From the NCBI RefSeq assembly GCF_023701745.1, contig NZ_JAJOZB010000001.1, positions 7,859,001-7,923,000 on the forward strand: a stretch of DNA of 64,000 bases, written 5' to 3'. Positions 33,899 to 42,715 of the stretch are shown here, piece by piece (position 1 is the stretch's first letter; every line of letters begins with the position of its first letter). The DNA comes from Streptomyces sp. RKAG293. Lineage in GTDB: Bacteria; Actinomycetota; Actinomycetes; Streptomycetales; Streptomycetaceae. Position numbers and translations under genes: made by a program. The notes under the pieces were generated by a model that saw nothing but the letters and a program-made list of their open reading frames with translations, was not told where the DNA came from and did no database searches.

Positions 33899-35362
33899 AT
33901 GTCCGGCCCTCTCTCGTCCGGCACCTTCTCGTCCGGCCCGCTCTCCCGCTTCGGCAGACGGTCACGCCGTACCGTCGCCCTCGGCCTGCCGCTGGCGGTC
34001 GGGGCGCTCCTGCTCGCCTCGACGCCCTCCGAGGCGACCTCCACCCCGGCGCAGATCGCCACCTCGAAGACCAACGGGGTCAACTACCTCAAGTCGCTGC
34101 AGGCCGCCGACGGCAGCTACGTCACGCCGGGCGGTCTCTCCAACGAGTGGGCGTTCAGCGCGCTGGCCGCCGCCGGCACCGCCGCCGTCGACGTCACGCC
34201 CGGCGGCGACGTCACCAAGAACGCGCGCACCGTCTACCGCAACCAGCTCTCGGCCCCGTCCTGGCCCAGCGCCTCACCGGTCGCCACCGACTACCAGCGC
34301 GCCGCCCTCAACGCCAACGCGGCGGGCATCGACCCGGCCCGCGTCGCCGTCGGACGCAACCTGATAGCCGACGTCGTCTCCTACTGGCAGACCGCCTCAC
34401 CCGGCTCCTACGGTCCGCCCGCCAACTTCAACGGCACGGTCTTCGGGCTGCTCGCCCTCGGCGGCGCCAGGACGCAGGCCGGCGTCCAGCGCGTGCCGCA
34501 GAGCCTGCTCAACGCGTCGATCACCGTGGTGCGCGCCAACGAACACAACGACGGTGGCTGGAACTTCAGCCAGGCCGCCGGCAACCCGACCCAGCTCGCG
34601 GCGGCCAGCGACATCGACATGACCGGCGCCGCGATCGCGTCGCTGTGCGTCAGCGGCGTCGCGAACACCGACGCGGCCGTCGTGGCGGGCAAGAACTTCC
34701 TCAAGAGCAAGCTGGTCAACGCCACCGGCGCGTTCAACGCCATGTTCGGCGCCAACACCGACTCCAACGGCTGGGCCGTCTCGGGCCTCAACGCCTGCGG
34801 ATTCAACGCCCAGGGCTCCGACTTCACCACGCCGGCGGGCAAGACGCCCATCGACTTCCTCCTCGCCAACCAGTTCAACCCCGGCGGCGGCTTCAAGTAC
34901 CAGCCGGCCGACACCTCCCCGACCGCCTACTCCTCCATCGACGCCCTGCGCGCCGTCGGCGGGGCCGGCTTCACGGCCGTGCCGCCGACCCCGCTCACGG
35001 TCGGCGCCCCGAAGTGGGTCGGCACCACGACCTTCACCAGCGGAACCGCCAGCAAGCTCGCGCTGATCGTCGACACCGGCGCCGGCGCGCTCAAGGTCTG
35101 CTCGGTGACCATCACGCCCACCGGGACCACCTCGACCCTCGGCGCGGTCCTCGACGCCGCGCTCGCGTCCTCCACCCCCGGCGGCTGCGTGACCAGCAGG
35201 ACGCCGACCTCCGGCACCGGGACCGTCACCGAGGTCAACGGTGTGACGAACGCGGGCAGCAACACCTGGAAGGTCGGCATCGACGGCGCAGCGGCGGCCA
35301 CCGCGACCCGGGCCACCGTCGTGAACGTCGGTGACACGATCTCGCTGCGCTACGGCGTCTGA
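33899..35362 (+). CDS. Secreted alpha/alpha-toroid protein with transcobalamin-like (DUF4430-type) C-terminal domain
   Basis: The 487-aa protein has a signal peptide (RFGRRSRRTVALGLPLAVGA, cleavage near residue 48), a toroid domain (about 50-365: GVNYLKSLQAADGSY, HNDGGWNFSQ, DSNGWAVSGLNACG, NPGGGFKYQ) and a C-terminal beta domain (about 370-487). The latter reads TLGAVLDAAL, GTVTEVNGV, NTWKVGIDG, VVNVGDTISLRYG, closely following the transcobalamin/DUF4430 pattern (leucine-rich helix, V-x-x-NG, W-x-x-x-x-NG, GD-x-I). This is the same domain order as animal intrinsic factor. ATG 33899 follows AAGGAG and a cobalamin riboswitch. It lacks a wall or membrane anchor. B12 binding is inferred. Confidence 0.82.
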   Translation: MSGPLSSGTFSSGPLSRFGRRSRRTVALGLPLAVGALLLASTPSEATSTPAQIATSKTNGVNYLKSLQAADGSYVTPGGLSNEWAFSALAAAGTAAVDVTPGGDVTKNARTVYRNQLSAPSWPSASPVATDYQRAALNANAAGIDPARVAVGRNLIADVVSYWQTASPGSYGPPANFNGTVFGLLALGGARTQAGVQRVPQSLLNASITVVRANEHNDGGWNFSQAAGNPTQLAAASDIDMTGAAIASLCVSGVANTDAAVVAGKNFLKSKLVNATGAFNAMFGANTDSNGWAVSGLNACGFNAQGSDFTTPAGKTPIDFLLANQFNPGGGFKYQPADTSPTAYSSIDALRAVGGAGFTAVPPTPLTVGAPKWVGTTTFTSGTASKLALIVDTGAGALKVCSVTITPTGTTSTLGAVLDAALASSTPGGCVTSRTPTSGTGTVTEVNGVTNAGSNTWKVGIDGAAAATATRATVVNVGDTISLRYGV

Positions 35363-35365
35363 TCA

Positions 35366-35433
35366 GCCCCTGACGACGCAGGCCCTGACGACTCGAGTCC
35401 TGACGGCTCAAGGACGACTCAACCCCTGACGAC
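35366..35433 (+). repeat. Degenerate tandem repeat of CCCTGACGAC
   Basis: Four to five imperfect copies (starting near 35367, 35382, 35397, 35410 and 35423) fill the gap after the secreted toroid gene, with a unit of about 15 nt. No terminator-like hairpin was recognised. Function unknown. Confidence 0.5.
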
Positions 35434-35459
35434 CGCGACCCGCGGTGCGTGCGCGCCGG

Positions 35460-36032
35460 TCACCCCGCCAACGGCCGCCCGCACCGCAGGTTCCACCGTC
35501 CGGCGCGGCCGACGAGCTCGGTGACCGTCAGCGGCAGGACGTCCAGGCGCCAGAACGCCTGCGGCGGCAGGCCGACGGCGTGCACGACCGCCGCCCGTAC
35601 GACCGCGGGCTCCACGACCGCGAGCACCCGCCCGCCGTCCGGCGCCCCGCCGTCCAGCCAGCCGCCGACCCGCTCGCAGAGCTCCGCCAGCGATTCGCCG
35701 CCGTGTGGGGCCGCGGCGGGGTCCGACAGCCAGCCGGCCACCGCCGCCGGCTCCGCGGCCGACACCTCGTCCAGCCGGAGCCCCCGCCAGCGGCCCATGT
35801 CCCAGTTTCGCAAGGCCGGCTGCTCCCCTGCGGTGACGCCGAGGAGCTCCGCGGTCCGCCGGCAGCGTTCCGACGCGGCGGTCAAGTACGCGGTCGCGCC
35901 CGGCAGTTCGGCCGCGCCCGCGCGCGCCCGGCGTGCTCCGGCGTCGGTCAGCGGGCTGGTTCCGTCGTCGAACCGTGCCTCCTCGAAGGCCTCGCTCTCC
36001 GCCGACGAGACCAAGAACACACGCACCGTCAT
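35460..36032 (-). CDS. Histidine-phosphatase-superfamily protein lacking catalytic residues
   Basis: The 190-aa protein follows the fold of CobC/phosphoglycerate-mutase-like phosphatases: N-terminal beta strand VRVFLVSSAES, the helix SERCRRTAELLG, the loop HGGESLAELCERV and a late strand VLAVVEPAVVRAAVVHAVGL. However, the N-terminal RHG motif is replaced by SSA, and the second catalytic His (usually SHGG) by EPA. It should not dephosphorylate substrates by the normal route. It is divergent from the riboswitch-controlled cbtB-cbtA, consistent with a cobalamin/cobalt-related role (possibly binding), which is inference. ATG 36032 has AAGGGAGG upstream. Confidence 0.78.
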   Translation of the reverse strand: MTVRVFLVSSAESEAFEEARFDDGTSPLTDAGARRARAGAAELPGATAYLTAASERCRRTAELLGVTAGEQPALRNWDMGRWRGLRLDEVSAAEPAAVAGWLSDPAAAPHGGESLAELCERVGGWLDGGAPDGGRVLAVVEPAVVRAAVVHAVGLPPQAFWRLDVLPLTVTELVGRAGRWNLRCGRPLAG

Positions 36033-36154
36033 CCCCGCTACCCCTCCCTTGTCACACCGGCCCCGCAGTGGAACACATCGTCGCAGGTTGGCGCGTATCG
36101 CCTTTGTGCACGCCCTTGGCCGCGGGTGTCGCTTCACGGTACGGTTCAGCCCGA

Positions 36155-36250
36155 CCCGACGACGGTGTGACGGAAGCACGGTGAAAATCCGGCACGGTCG
36201 CGCCACTGTGAAACCGGCTCACCCCGGTAAGTCAGACCCGGCACCTTCGT
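36155..36250 (+). promoter_or_regulatory. Cobalamin riboswitch upstream of cbtB
   Basis: The plus strand shows GGTGTGACGGAAGCACGG, GGTGAAAATCCGG, CGCCACTG (B12 box core 36202-36208) and AAGTCAGACC (36229-36238). This is the classic cobalamin aptamer order. It ends about 50 nt before cbtB; the leader between includes the GAGGAGG ribosome site (36283-36289), which could be sequestered. Confidence 0.93.
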
Positions 36251-36296
36251 CAACAGCACCACCAAGTGGGACGCGTGTTCCCGAGGAGGCACTGCC

Positions 36297-36518
36297 ATGG
36301 CCCAGTCCGCTGCACCCGCGGCCGCCAGTCCGGCTCTACCCATCACCCCGCTGCCGCTGAAGGCGATCCTGCCCTGGGCGGTCTTCTTCGGCATGCTCGC
36401 GCTCGTTCTGCTGTACTTCGTCGGTGCGGAGCAGGGCGCCACGTCCCTGGTCGCCGGATCGGACGTTCACGAGTGGGTCCACGACGGACGCCACCTGCTC
36501 GGCTTCCCCTGCCACTGA
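36297..36518 (+). CDS. cbtB: CbtB cobalt transporter subunit
   Basis: This 73-aa protein has one transmembrane helix (residues about 24-45: LPWAVFFGMLALVLLYFVG) and a C-terminal His-rich tail with HEWVHDGRHLLGFPCH, the hallmark of CbtB. It is translated from ATG 36297 with GAGGAGG seven bases upstream, just after a cobalamin riboswitch. With CbtA it forms a proposed cobalt uptake system feeding B12 synthesis. Confidence 0.93.
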   Translation: MAQSAAPAAASPALPITPLPLKAILPWAVFFGMLALVLLYFVGAEQGATSLVAGSDVHEWVHDGRHLLGFPCH

Positions 36519-36533
36519 TCGGAAGCCGCTCCA

Positions 36534-37316
36534 ATGAACTCCACCACTGTGCGCTCCCTGCTGGTCCGGGGGATGCTCGCCGGGCTCGTCGCCGGTCTGC
36601 TCGCCCTCGTCGTCGCCTATCTCATGGGCGAACCGAGGGTCGACGCGGCGATCGCCTTCGAGGACTCCCACTCCCACGAACACGAGATGGAGATCGTCAG
36701 CCGCTCCCTGCAGTCCACCGCGGGACTGGCGACCGGCGTTCTGATCTTCGGCGTCTCGCTGGGCGGGATCGCGGCCCTCGCGTTCTGCTTCGCCCTGGGA
36801 CGCGTCGGCCGCTTCACCCCGCGGGCGACCGCCGCGCTCATCTCGGGCGCGGCGCTGCTCACCGTCTACGTGGTGCCGTTCCTGAAGTATCCGGCCAACC
36901 CGCCGTCGATCGGCGACCCGGAGACCATCGGTAAACGCACCACCCTGTACTTCCTCATGATCGCGCTGAGCGTGCTGCTCGCGGTGGCCGCCGTCATCCT
37001 CGGCAAGCGCCTGGCACCGCGACTGACCGCCTGGTACGCCAGTGTCGTGGCCGGTGTCGCGTATCTGGTCGCCATCGGGCTGGCCTACGCCTTCCTGCCC
37101 GCGATCAACGAAGTGCCCGCGGACTTCTCCGCCACGCTCCTGTGGCAGTTCCGCCTTGCGGCCGTGGCCATCCAACTCACCCTGTGGACCGCCTTCGCCC
37201 TGACGTTCGGCTACCTCGCCGAGCGCGTACTCACCCCCCGGCCCGCCAAGAGCGAGGCCGCGGAGGCGAACAGCGAGAGCAAGACGGCGGCACGGACGGC
37301 CGCCTCCGCCGGCTGA
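36534..37316 (+). CDS. cbtA: CbtA cobalt transporter subunit
   Basis: The 260-aa polytopic membrane protein has five to six helices and an N-terminal His cluster after the first helix (EDSHSHEHEMEI), as in CbtA. It follows cbtB by 15 nt and is followed by a strong hairpin, so cbtB-cbtA are a two-gene unit under the riboswitch. Confidence 0.93.
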   Translation: MNSTTVRSLLVRGMLAGLVAGLLALVVAYLMGEPRVDAAIAFEDSHSHEHEMEIVSRSLQSTAGLATGVLIFGVSLGGIAALAFCFALGRVGRFTPRATAALISGAALLTVYVVPFLKYPANPPSIGDPETIGKRTTLYFLMIALSVLLAVAAVILGKRLAPRLTAWYASVVAGVAYLVAIGLAYAFLPAINEVPADFSATLLWQFRLAAVAIQLTLWTAFALTFGYLAERVLTPRPAKSEAAEANSESKTAARTAASAG

Positions 37317-37339
37317 CACCGACCGACGCCCACCCGACA

Positions 37340-37383
37340 CGACCGACAGCCCGCCGGGGCCCGCCCCGGCGGGCTGTCGGTCG
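37340..37383. terminator. Strong hairpin after cbtA
   Basis: A perfect 21-bp stem with a 2-nt loop: left arm 37340-37360, right arm 37363-37383. The arms begin CGACCGACAGCCCGCCGGGG. There is no T-run, as often in Streptomyces. It begins 24 nt after the cbtA stop and ends 45 nt before the next gene, so it should end the cbtBA message. Confidence 0.85.
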
Positions 37384-37427
37384 CGCCGCGCCGTGCCGGG
37401 ACCCGGCACGGAGCCGAAGGAGTCCGC

Positions 37428-37835
37428 GTGACCGCCCCCTTTCCCACGCCGTACGCGGCACGGCCCTGCACCCTGGTGGTGTGCCGGGGGTGCTGTTGCG
37501 GCAATGCGAGCAAGCACCCGGGCACCGACCACCAGCGGCAGTTGGACCGGCTGAGCGCCGCGGCCGCGGACTCCGGCGGCCGGCTCGCGCTGCGCACCAC
37601 CGACTGTCTGGGCCCGTGCGACCAGGCGAACATCGTGGTCGTCCAGCCGTCCGCCGAAGGACGCCGCAAGGGCGGCCGGGCCGTATGGATCGGCTTCGCC
37701 ACCGACGACGGCTCCACCGACGACATCCTCGCCTGGGTGGCCTCGGGCGGCCCCGGCGAGACCGAACCGCCCGCCTCCCTCGCCCTCCAGATCGTGAGTC
37801 CGCGGCGCGCGACCCCGCTGCGCCGGCGCCGCTGA
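37428..37835 (+). CDS. Thioredoxin-like [2Fe-2S] ferredoxin domain protein
   Basis: The 135-aa protein has a Cys-rich N-terminal motif VCRGCCCGN and a second motif TDCLGPCDQANIVVV about 50 residues later, the pattern of thioredoxin-fold [2Fe-2S] ferredoxins. The C-terminus ends in an Arg-rich tail. GTG 37428 is chosen because GAAGGAG lies seven bases upstream. It follows cbtBA after a terminator and may be linked to cobalamin metabolism, but there is no direct evidence. Confidence 0.8.
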   Translation: MTAPFPTPYAARPCTLVVCRGCCCGNASKHPGTDHQRQLDRLSAAAADSGGRLALRTTDCLGPCDQANIVVVQPSAEGRRKGGRAVWIGFATDDGSTDDILAWVASGGPGETEPPASLALQIVSPRRATPLRRRR

Positions 37836-37954
37836 CCTTCCGTCGCGAGCCGGGCGCGCCGCGGCGCGGGGGCACTGGGCCGCCCGGACCACGGGGGCCG
37901 GAGCCGCCGCGCGGCGCTGATCCAGACTCCTGGCCTGCCCTTACGCTCACCCGC

Positions 37955-40042
37955 GTGGCGAGAATCGTGGATGCGGTCAAACGGTTGGTGATCGGCCCGG
38001 CGTTGCCGAGTGAGGGGTTGCAGGAGACGCTGCTGCCGAAGCGGCTGGCGCTGCCGATCTTCGCGTCGGACCCGCTGTCGTCGGTCGCGTACGCCACGCA
38101 GGAGATCCTGCTGGTGCTCACCCTCGGCGGGCTGGCGTATCTGCACCTGACGACGTGGGTGGGGATGGCGGTCGTCGGCCTGATGGCCGTCGTGGTGCTG
38201 TCCTACCGGCAGGTCGTGCACGCCTACCCGTCCGGTGGCGGGTCGTACGAGGTGGTCGCGACCAACCTGGGCCCGTCCGCCGGGCTCGTGGTGGCCGCGT
38301 CGCTGCTCGTCGACTACGTGATGACGGTCGCGGTCTCCGTCGCCTCCGGCGTCGACAACATCATCTCCGCGATCCCGTCCGTCAACGAGTACCGGACCGT
38401 GATGGCGGTCGCCTTCGTCGCGCTGCTGGCGGCGATCAACCTGCGGGGGACACGGGAGTCGGGGCGGGCGTTCGCCGCTCCCACCTATCTGTTCATCGCG
38501 GGCGTGCTGATCATGTGCGCGACGGGGCTGTTCCGCTGGCTGGTGGGCGACGCCCCGGTGGCGGAGTCCGCCGCGTACGGCATCACCCCGGAGCCGGGCG
38601 ACACCAACCTCGCGGGGTTCGCGCTGCTGATGCTGGGGCTGCGGGCGTTCTCCAGCGGCTGCACCGCCCTCACCGGTGTCGAGGCGATCTCGAACGGTGT
38701 GCCGGCGTTCCGCAAGCCCAAGTCCCGTAACGCGGCCTCCACGATGACCGCGATGGGAGCGATCGCGGTGGTGATGTTCTCCGGCATCACCGCGCTCGCG
38801 ATGATCTCGGACGTCCACATCACCGACGACACCTGCCGGCTGACCGGCATCACGGGCGACTGCGCGACCACTCCGCAGCGCACCGTCATCGCCCAGCTGG
38901 CTTCCGCGATCTTCGGCGGTGACCACAGCTTCGGCTTCTTCTTCATCCAGGCTGCCACCGCCCTGGTACTGGTCCTGGCCGCCAACACCGCCTTCAACGG
39001 CTTCCCGTTGCTGTCGTCGATCCTGGCACAGCACCGCTACCTGCCCCGTCAGCTCCACACCCGCGGCGACCGGCTCGCGTTCTCCAACGGCATCGTCGCA
39101 CTGGCCGTCGTCGCCGGCGCCCTGCTGTGGGCGTTCCACGCGTCGGTCACCAACCTCATCCACCTGTACATCCTGGGCGTCTTCACTTCGTTCACGCTCT
39201 CCCAGACCGGGATGGTCCGGCACTGGAACCGTGCCCTGCGCACCGAGACCGATCGGGCCCAGCGCCGCCGGCACCGGACGGCACGGGTGATCAACGGCGT
39301 CGGGGCGTTCGTCACCGGTCTGGTGCTGGTGATCGTGCTGATCACCAAGTTCACCGAGGGCGCGTATCTGGCGGTGATCGCCGCGGTGGTCCTGTGGGTG
39401 AACATGCGCGCCATCCGGCGGCACTACGACAGAACCGCCGCCGAGCTCGCGGTCACCGAACCGGCGGAGGAGCTGGCGCTGCCGGCCCGGGTGCACGCCA
39501 TCGTGCTGGTCTCCAAGATCCACAAACCGACGCTGCGGGCCCTGGCCTACGCCCGCGCCTGCCGCCCCGACACCCTCGAAGCCCTCACCGTCGACGTCGA
39601 CCGCGACGAGACGAAGGCGCTGCAGACCGCGTGGGACACCTTCGACATGCAGGTGCCGCTCAAGACCCTGGCGTCGCCCTACCGGGAGATCACCCGGCCG
39701 GTCGTGGGATATGTACGGTCGCTGAACCGCGCCAGCCCGCGCGACATCGTCAGCGTGTTCATCCCCGAGTACGTCGTCGGGCACTGGTGGGAGAACGGGC
39801 TGCACAACCAGTCCGCGCTGTGGCTCAAGAGCCGGCTGCTCTTCACTCCCGGTGTCATGGTCATCAGCGTGCCCTGGCAGCTCAGTTCAACCGAGCTCAG
39901 GCCGCACCGCCCGACCCGCCGCGCCCCCGGATCCGTACGCCGCGGCGAACCCGACCCGGTTCTCCGGGCCGGTGTCGGCGCCGCCGCGGGCAAACCGGAG
40001 AGCGGACGGGAGGAGCCGCCGCGCCCCGGCGACCCGCGCTGA
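37955..40042 (+). CDS. APC-superfamily amino-acid permease with cytoplasmic C-terminal domain
   Basis: The 695-aa protein has about 12 transmembrane helices (residues 60-500) with family signatures such as FASDPLSSVAYATQEIL near the start and GGGSYEVVATNLG, followed by a cytoplasmic domain of about 180 residues (VHAIVLVSKIHKPTLRALAYARAC onward). This is the common actinobacterial APC/KUP-like permease. The GTG at 37955 has no clear ribosome site; TACGCT (37942-37947) seven bases upstream could be a -10 for a leaderless message. Substrate unknown. Confidence 0.85.
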   Translation: MARIVDAVKRLVIGPALPSEGLQETLLPKRLALPIFASDPLSSVAYATQEILLVLTLGGLAYLHLTTWVGMAVVGLMAVVVLSYRQVVHAYPSGGGSYEVVATNLGPSAGLVVAASLLVDYVMTVAVSVASGVDNIISAIPSVNEYRTVMAVAFVALLAAINLRGTRESGRAFAAPTYLFIAGVLIMCATGLFRWLVGDAPVAESAAYGITPEPGDTNLAGFALLMLGLRAFSSGCTALTGVEAISNGVPAFRKPKSRNAASTMTAMGAIAVVMFSGITALAMISDVHITDDTCRLTGITGDCATTPQRTVIAQLASAIFGGDHSFGFFFIQAATALVLVLAANTAFNGFPLLSSILAQHRYLPRQLHTRGDRLAFSNGIVALAVVAGALLWAFHASVTNLIHLYILGVFTSFTLSQTGMVRHWNRALRTETDRAQRRRHRTARVINGVGAFVTGLVLVIVLITKFTEGAYLAVIAAVVLWVNMRAIRRHYDRTAAELAVTEPAEELALPARVHAIVLVSKIHKPTLRALAYARACRPDTLEALTVDVDRDETKALQTAWDTFDMQVPLKTLASPYREITRPVVGYVRSLNRASPRDIVSVFIPEYVVGHWWENGLHNQSALWLKSRLLFTPGVMVISVPWQLSSTELRPHRPTRRAPGSVRRGEPDPVLRAGVGAAAGKPESGREEPPRPGDPR

Positions 40043-40118
40043 ACGGCGGGTCCCGGGGAGTCCCCTCGGTCCGGGGGCCTCGCAGTCCGGGGAGCCGTCT
40101 CGGTCCAGGGGAGTTGTC

Positions 40119-41555
40119 TCAGTCCGGGGGCATGGACACACCCCGGTCCTGTAACGCCGCGCGGGCCGTCACCGGGCCGCCGGTGGCCGGGAATCCGTCG
40201 GCCGCGCGGCCGTCGACCAGGCCGGCCCTGACCCGGCAGCGGACCCGTTCGACGGCGGGGGAGCCGATGAAGGCGTCCGAGACCTGCATGAGCCAGGCCG
40301 TCTCGGCCTCGACGCTCGCCCGGACCTTCGGCGGTACGTACCCCTCACAACCGCCCGGGGTGGATATGCGTCCCGAGCGGGCGGCCTCCAGAGCCGCGGC
40401 GATGGTCGCCGCCTCCACGATGGGCGCCAGCCGTTCCGAGGCCGCGTCGAGGCCAGAGCCCTCCGCCTCGGCGGTCCAGGCCGCGACCTCAGGATGGAAG
40501 TACGGGCGCAGCGCCAGGTGCCCGTCCCGGATCTCGATGATGCGGCGGTACAGCGCGAACTGGGCGCCGAGCGGCAGGATGCGGCCGAGCCGCAGAGCGG
40601 GCCCGGCCAGTGCGATCTCCGGCAGCGCGGCGTGCATCGCGGTCCACAGCGGACCGATCCGCCGGTAGCCGTGCCAGGCCCGCAGCCAGCCGGCCGGGGT
40701 GGGCAGCGCCCGCCCGTTCGGCAGCCGGTCCCGTAACTCGGCGGCCGCGTCGTGCGCCGCGCTCCAGGGCGGGCCGATCCAGCGGTAGCCGTGCCAGGCC
40801 CGCAGCCGGACCAGTCCCCGCCGGACGCGGGCCGCCAGGGGCGGCCCCCACGCGGAGGACATCGTCCCGCCCAGCCCCAGTGCCAGACAGACCATGCCGG
40901 CCAGCGCCGAGACCGTGCTCTCACAGCCGTCCTCACGGCCGGATCCCAGCGCGGAGAGCACATCGCCCAGACTCCACACCGTCCACAGCAGCCCCAGGGC
41001 CGCGCTCGCGGTGATCAGCCCGAGCCCGCCGCGCAGCAGCCGCGAACGGACGTACCGGGTGCAGCGGTGGATCAGCACGACGAACACCGCCAGGCACCAG
41101 GCGGTGTGCAGGGTGAGCAGGGTGTTGTACGCCGCCAGGAACCCCTCGCGCCCGGTGGCCGCGACCAGGTCCCGGCCGTCGCGGGTCACCCCGGCACAGA
41201 GATACGTGACCAGGCTGGCGACCATGACCACCGACGTGCCGGTGAGCTGCCGGCGGACCGCCGTACGGCTGTGCGGCCCGGTCCCCGCCGAGCGCGCGAC
41301 CAGCGCGAGGAACGCCATCGCCGCCAGATTGCAGCACTGTCCCGCGGGCGCGGTCCACAGCGCTAACGGCCCCGCCCGGCCCGCCAGCCGGGTCGTCGCC
41401 GGGGCGAGGACGGCGAGCGCGCTCCCCATGGACACCGCGCAGCCGAACAGATGGCGTACGGGAGTGCCGGTCGGAGCGCCCCGGGTGGTGAGGAGCTTCC
41501 AGCAGACGCCCGCCAGGACGATCACGCAGCCGGTCAAGGCGACCGCGTCGGTCAC
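40119..41555 (-). CDS. MAB_1171c-family membrane protein
   Basis: The 478-aa protein has seven or eight N-terminal helices (residues 1-240) and a hydrophilic C-terminal part of about 230 residues with two WHGYRxIGPxW copies (RAWHGYRWIGPPW and RAWHGYRRIGPLW). This matches the actinobacterial MAB_1171c family, annotated as putative transporters of unknown function. The GTG start overlaps the stop of the ImmA/IrrE-like gene (GTGA), and the trio with the XRE gene is a recurrent arrangement. Confidence 0.75.
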   Translation of the reverse strand: MTDAVALTGCVIVLAGVCWKLLTTRGAPTGTPVRHLFGCAVSMGSALAVLAPATTRLAGRAGPLALWTAPAGQCCNLAAMAFLALVARSAGTGPHSRTAVRRQLTGTSVVMVASLVTYLCAGVTRDGRDLVAATGREGFLAAYNTLLTLHTAWCLAVFVVLIHRCTRYVRSRLLRGGLGLITASAALGLLWTVWSLGDVLSALGSGREDGCESTVSALAGMVCLALGLGGTMSSAWGPPLAARVRRGLVRLRAWHGYRWIGPPWSAAHDAAAELRDRLPNGRALPTPAGWLRAWHGYRRIGPLWTAMHAALPEIALAGPALRLGRILPLGAQFALYRRIIEIRDGHLALRPYFHPEVAAWTAEAEGSGLDAASERLAPIVEAATIAAALEAARSGRISTPGGCEGYVPPKVRASVEAETAWLMQVSDAFIGSPAVERVRCRVRAGLVDGRAADGFPATGGPVTARAALQDRGVSMPPD

Positions 41556-42187
41556 CTAACGGTCCCCGGACCGGGAAACGTCCGACCGGGAAGGGTGCGC
41601 AAGGGGCCGACGACCGCGGTGGTCCGGATCGGGGCGGCGCCGGCGAGTCCGACGATCGGCCCGAGCCGGGCGAACGCCTCGGCGATGTCGAGGCTGCCCT
41701 CCGCGGGGAACCAGGCGTCACGTGAGCGCCTGACCTTGCGGGCCGGCCGGTGCAGGGCGAGCGAGGCGATGAGTTCGGCCTCCTGCTCCTGGGCGTCGGA
41801 GTAGACGCTGCGCCCCAGGACCCGCCGGACCAGCTCGCCCGACAGATGCGGCAGCAGCACCCGGGACGCGGAGGAGCCCAGGTGCGCGACGCCGGTGTGG
41901 CCGCAGACGAGGTGTCCCACCTCGTGCAGCAGTATGTGCTGTTGATGCAGGGCGCTGGTGCTGGTCGGATAGCCGATGTAGTCGGCCCGGTCGGTGGTCA
42001 CCAGCATGCCGCAGGGTGTGCACGCGTGTGGAGGCAAGGGCACCAGCACCAGGGGCCGGCCCCGCTGTTCCGCCAGTGCGTCGGTGAAGCGGGTGGCGTC
42101 GAACGGCCGTGGCAGTGGCAGTGCCGCCACGGTTCGCCGACATCGCCGCCACAACATTTTGTTCTGCTGTTCCGCGTAGTCCCCCAT
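41552..42187 (-). CDS. ImmA/IrrE-family zinc-metallopeptidase-like protein
   Basis: The 211-aa protein contains HILLHEVGHLVCGH (HExxH motif), typical of the ImmA/IrrE family, whose members cleave or inactivate XRE-type repressors. ATG 42187 is taken with GGGAGGG upstream; an earlier start at 42217 would add 10 residues. It lies between an XRE regulator and an MAB_1171c membrane protein on the same strand. The XRE protein is the obvious candidate partner. Confidence 0.82.
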   Translation of the reverse strand: MGDYAEQQNKMLWRRCRRTVAALPLPRPFDATRFTDALAEQRGRPLVLVPLPPHACTPCGMLVTTDRADYIGYPTSTSALHQQHILLHEVGHLVCGHTGVAHLGSSASRVLLPHLSGELVRRVLGRSVYSDAQEQEAELIASLALHRPARKVRRSRDAWFPAEGSLDIAEAFARLGPIVGLAGAAPIRTTAVVGPLRTLPGRTFPGPGTVR

Positions 42188-42286
42188 AAGACCCTCCCCG
42201 GGCAAGGCACCGCACAACGATCAGCAACCGCTCATGAGCGATATGAGCGATGAGCGATCCTATGCCCAGGGGTGGACCAGTGGATA

Positions 42287-42715
42287 TCAGTCGGCGCGGC
42301 GCAATCCCGCCTCTCTGCGGGCAATGACTTCGATCATGTCGCTGATGGTGCCGAGGCCCTCGGGCGACAGGTTGACCGCGCGCAACGCCACCTCGCGTAC
42401 TCCTGCGTCCCGCAGCGCCCCGAGGAGCTGGAGCTCCTGCGCGATCTGAGCGCTCTGTTGGTCGTCGAAGAAATACATCGGCGGCACCTGGAAGAATTGA
42501 GCCAGTGCTTCAAGGTGACGTTTGGTCGGATTGTCCCTTCGGCCCGTGCGCAGTTGCCACAAATAAGTGGCTGAAAAGCTCTCCCCGGTGGCCTCGCGGC
42601 ACGCCCGCGCCACTTCCTCGTGGGTGTACGGCGTGTGGTCCGGGCCGCGGACGACGTCGAACAGCCGGTCGATCTTGTCCGCGAGCGTCGGGGTGCCGGA
42701 CATCGGATCAGGCAC
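42287..42715 (-). CDS. XRE-family transcriptional regulator
   Basis: The 142-aa protein carries an XRE helix-turn-helix (THEEVARACREATGESFSATYLWQLRTG, residues about 25-60) and a C-terminal segment of about 70 residues. GTG 42715 is chosen because GGGAGG lies six bases upstream. An ATG at 42720 is better placed by eye but out of frame. The short direct repeat ATGAGCGAT lies downstream at about 42232-42255. It is divergent from the 30-aa peptide gene. Confidence 0.85.
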   Translation of the reverse strand: MPDPMSGTPTLADKIDRLFDVVRGPDHTPYTHEEVARACREATGESFSATYLWQLRTGRRDNPTKRHLEALAQFFQVPPMYFFDDQQSAQIAQELQLLGALRDAGVREVALRAVNLSPEGLGTISDMIEVIARREAGLRRAD

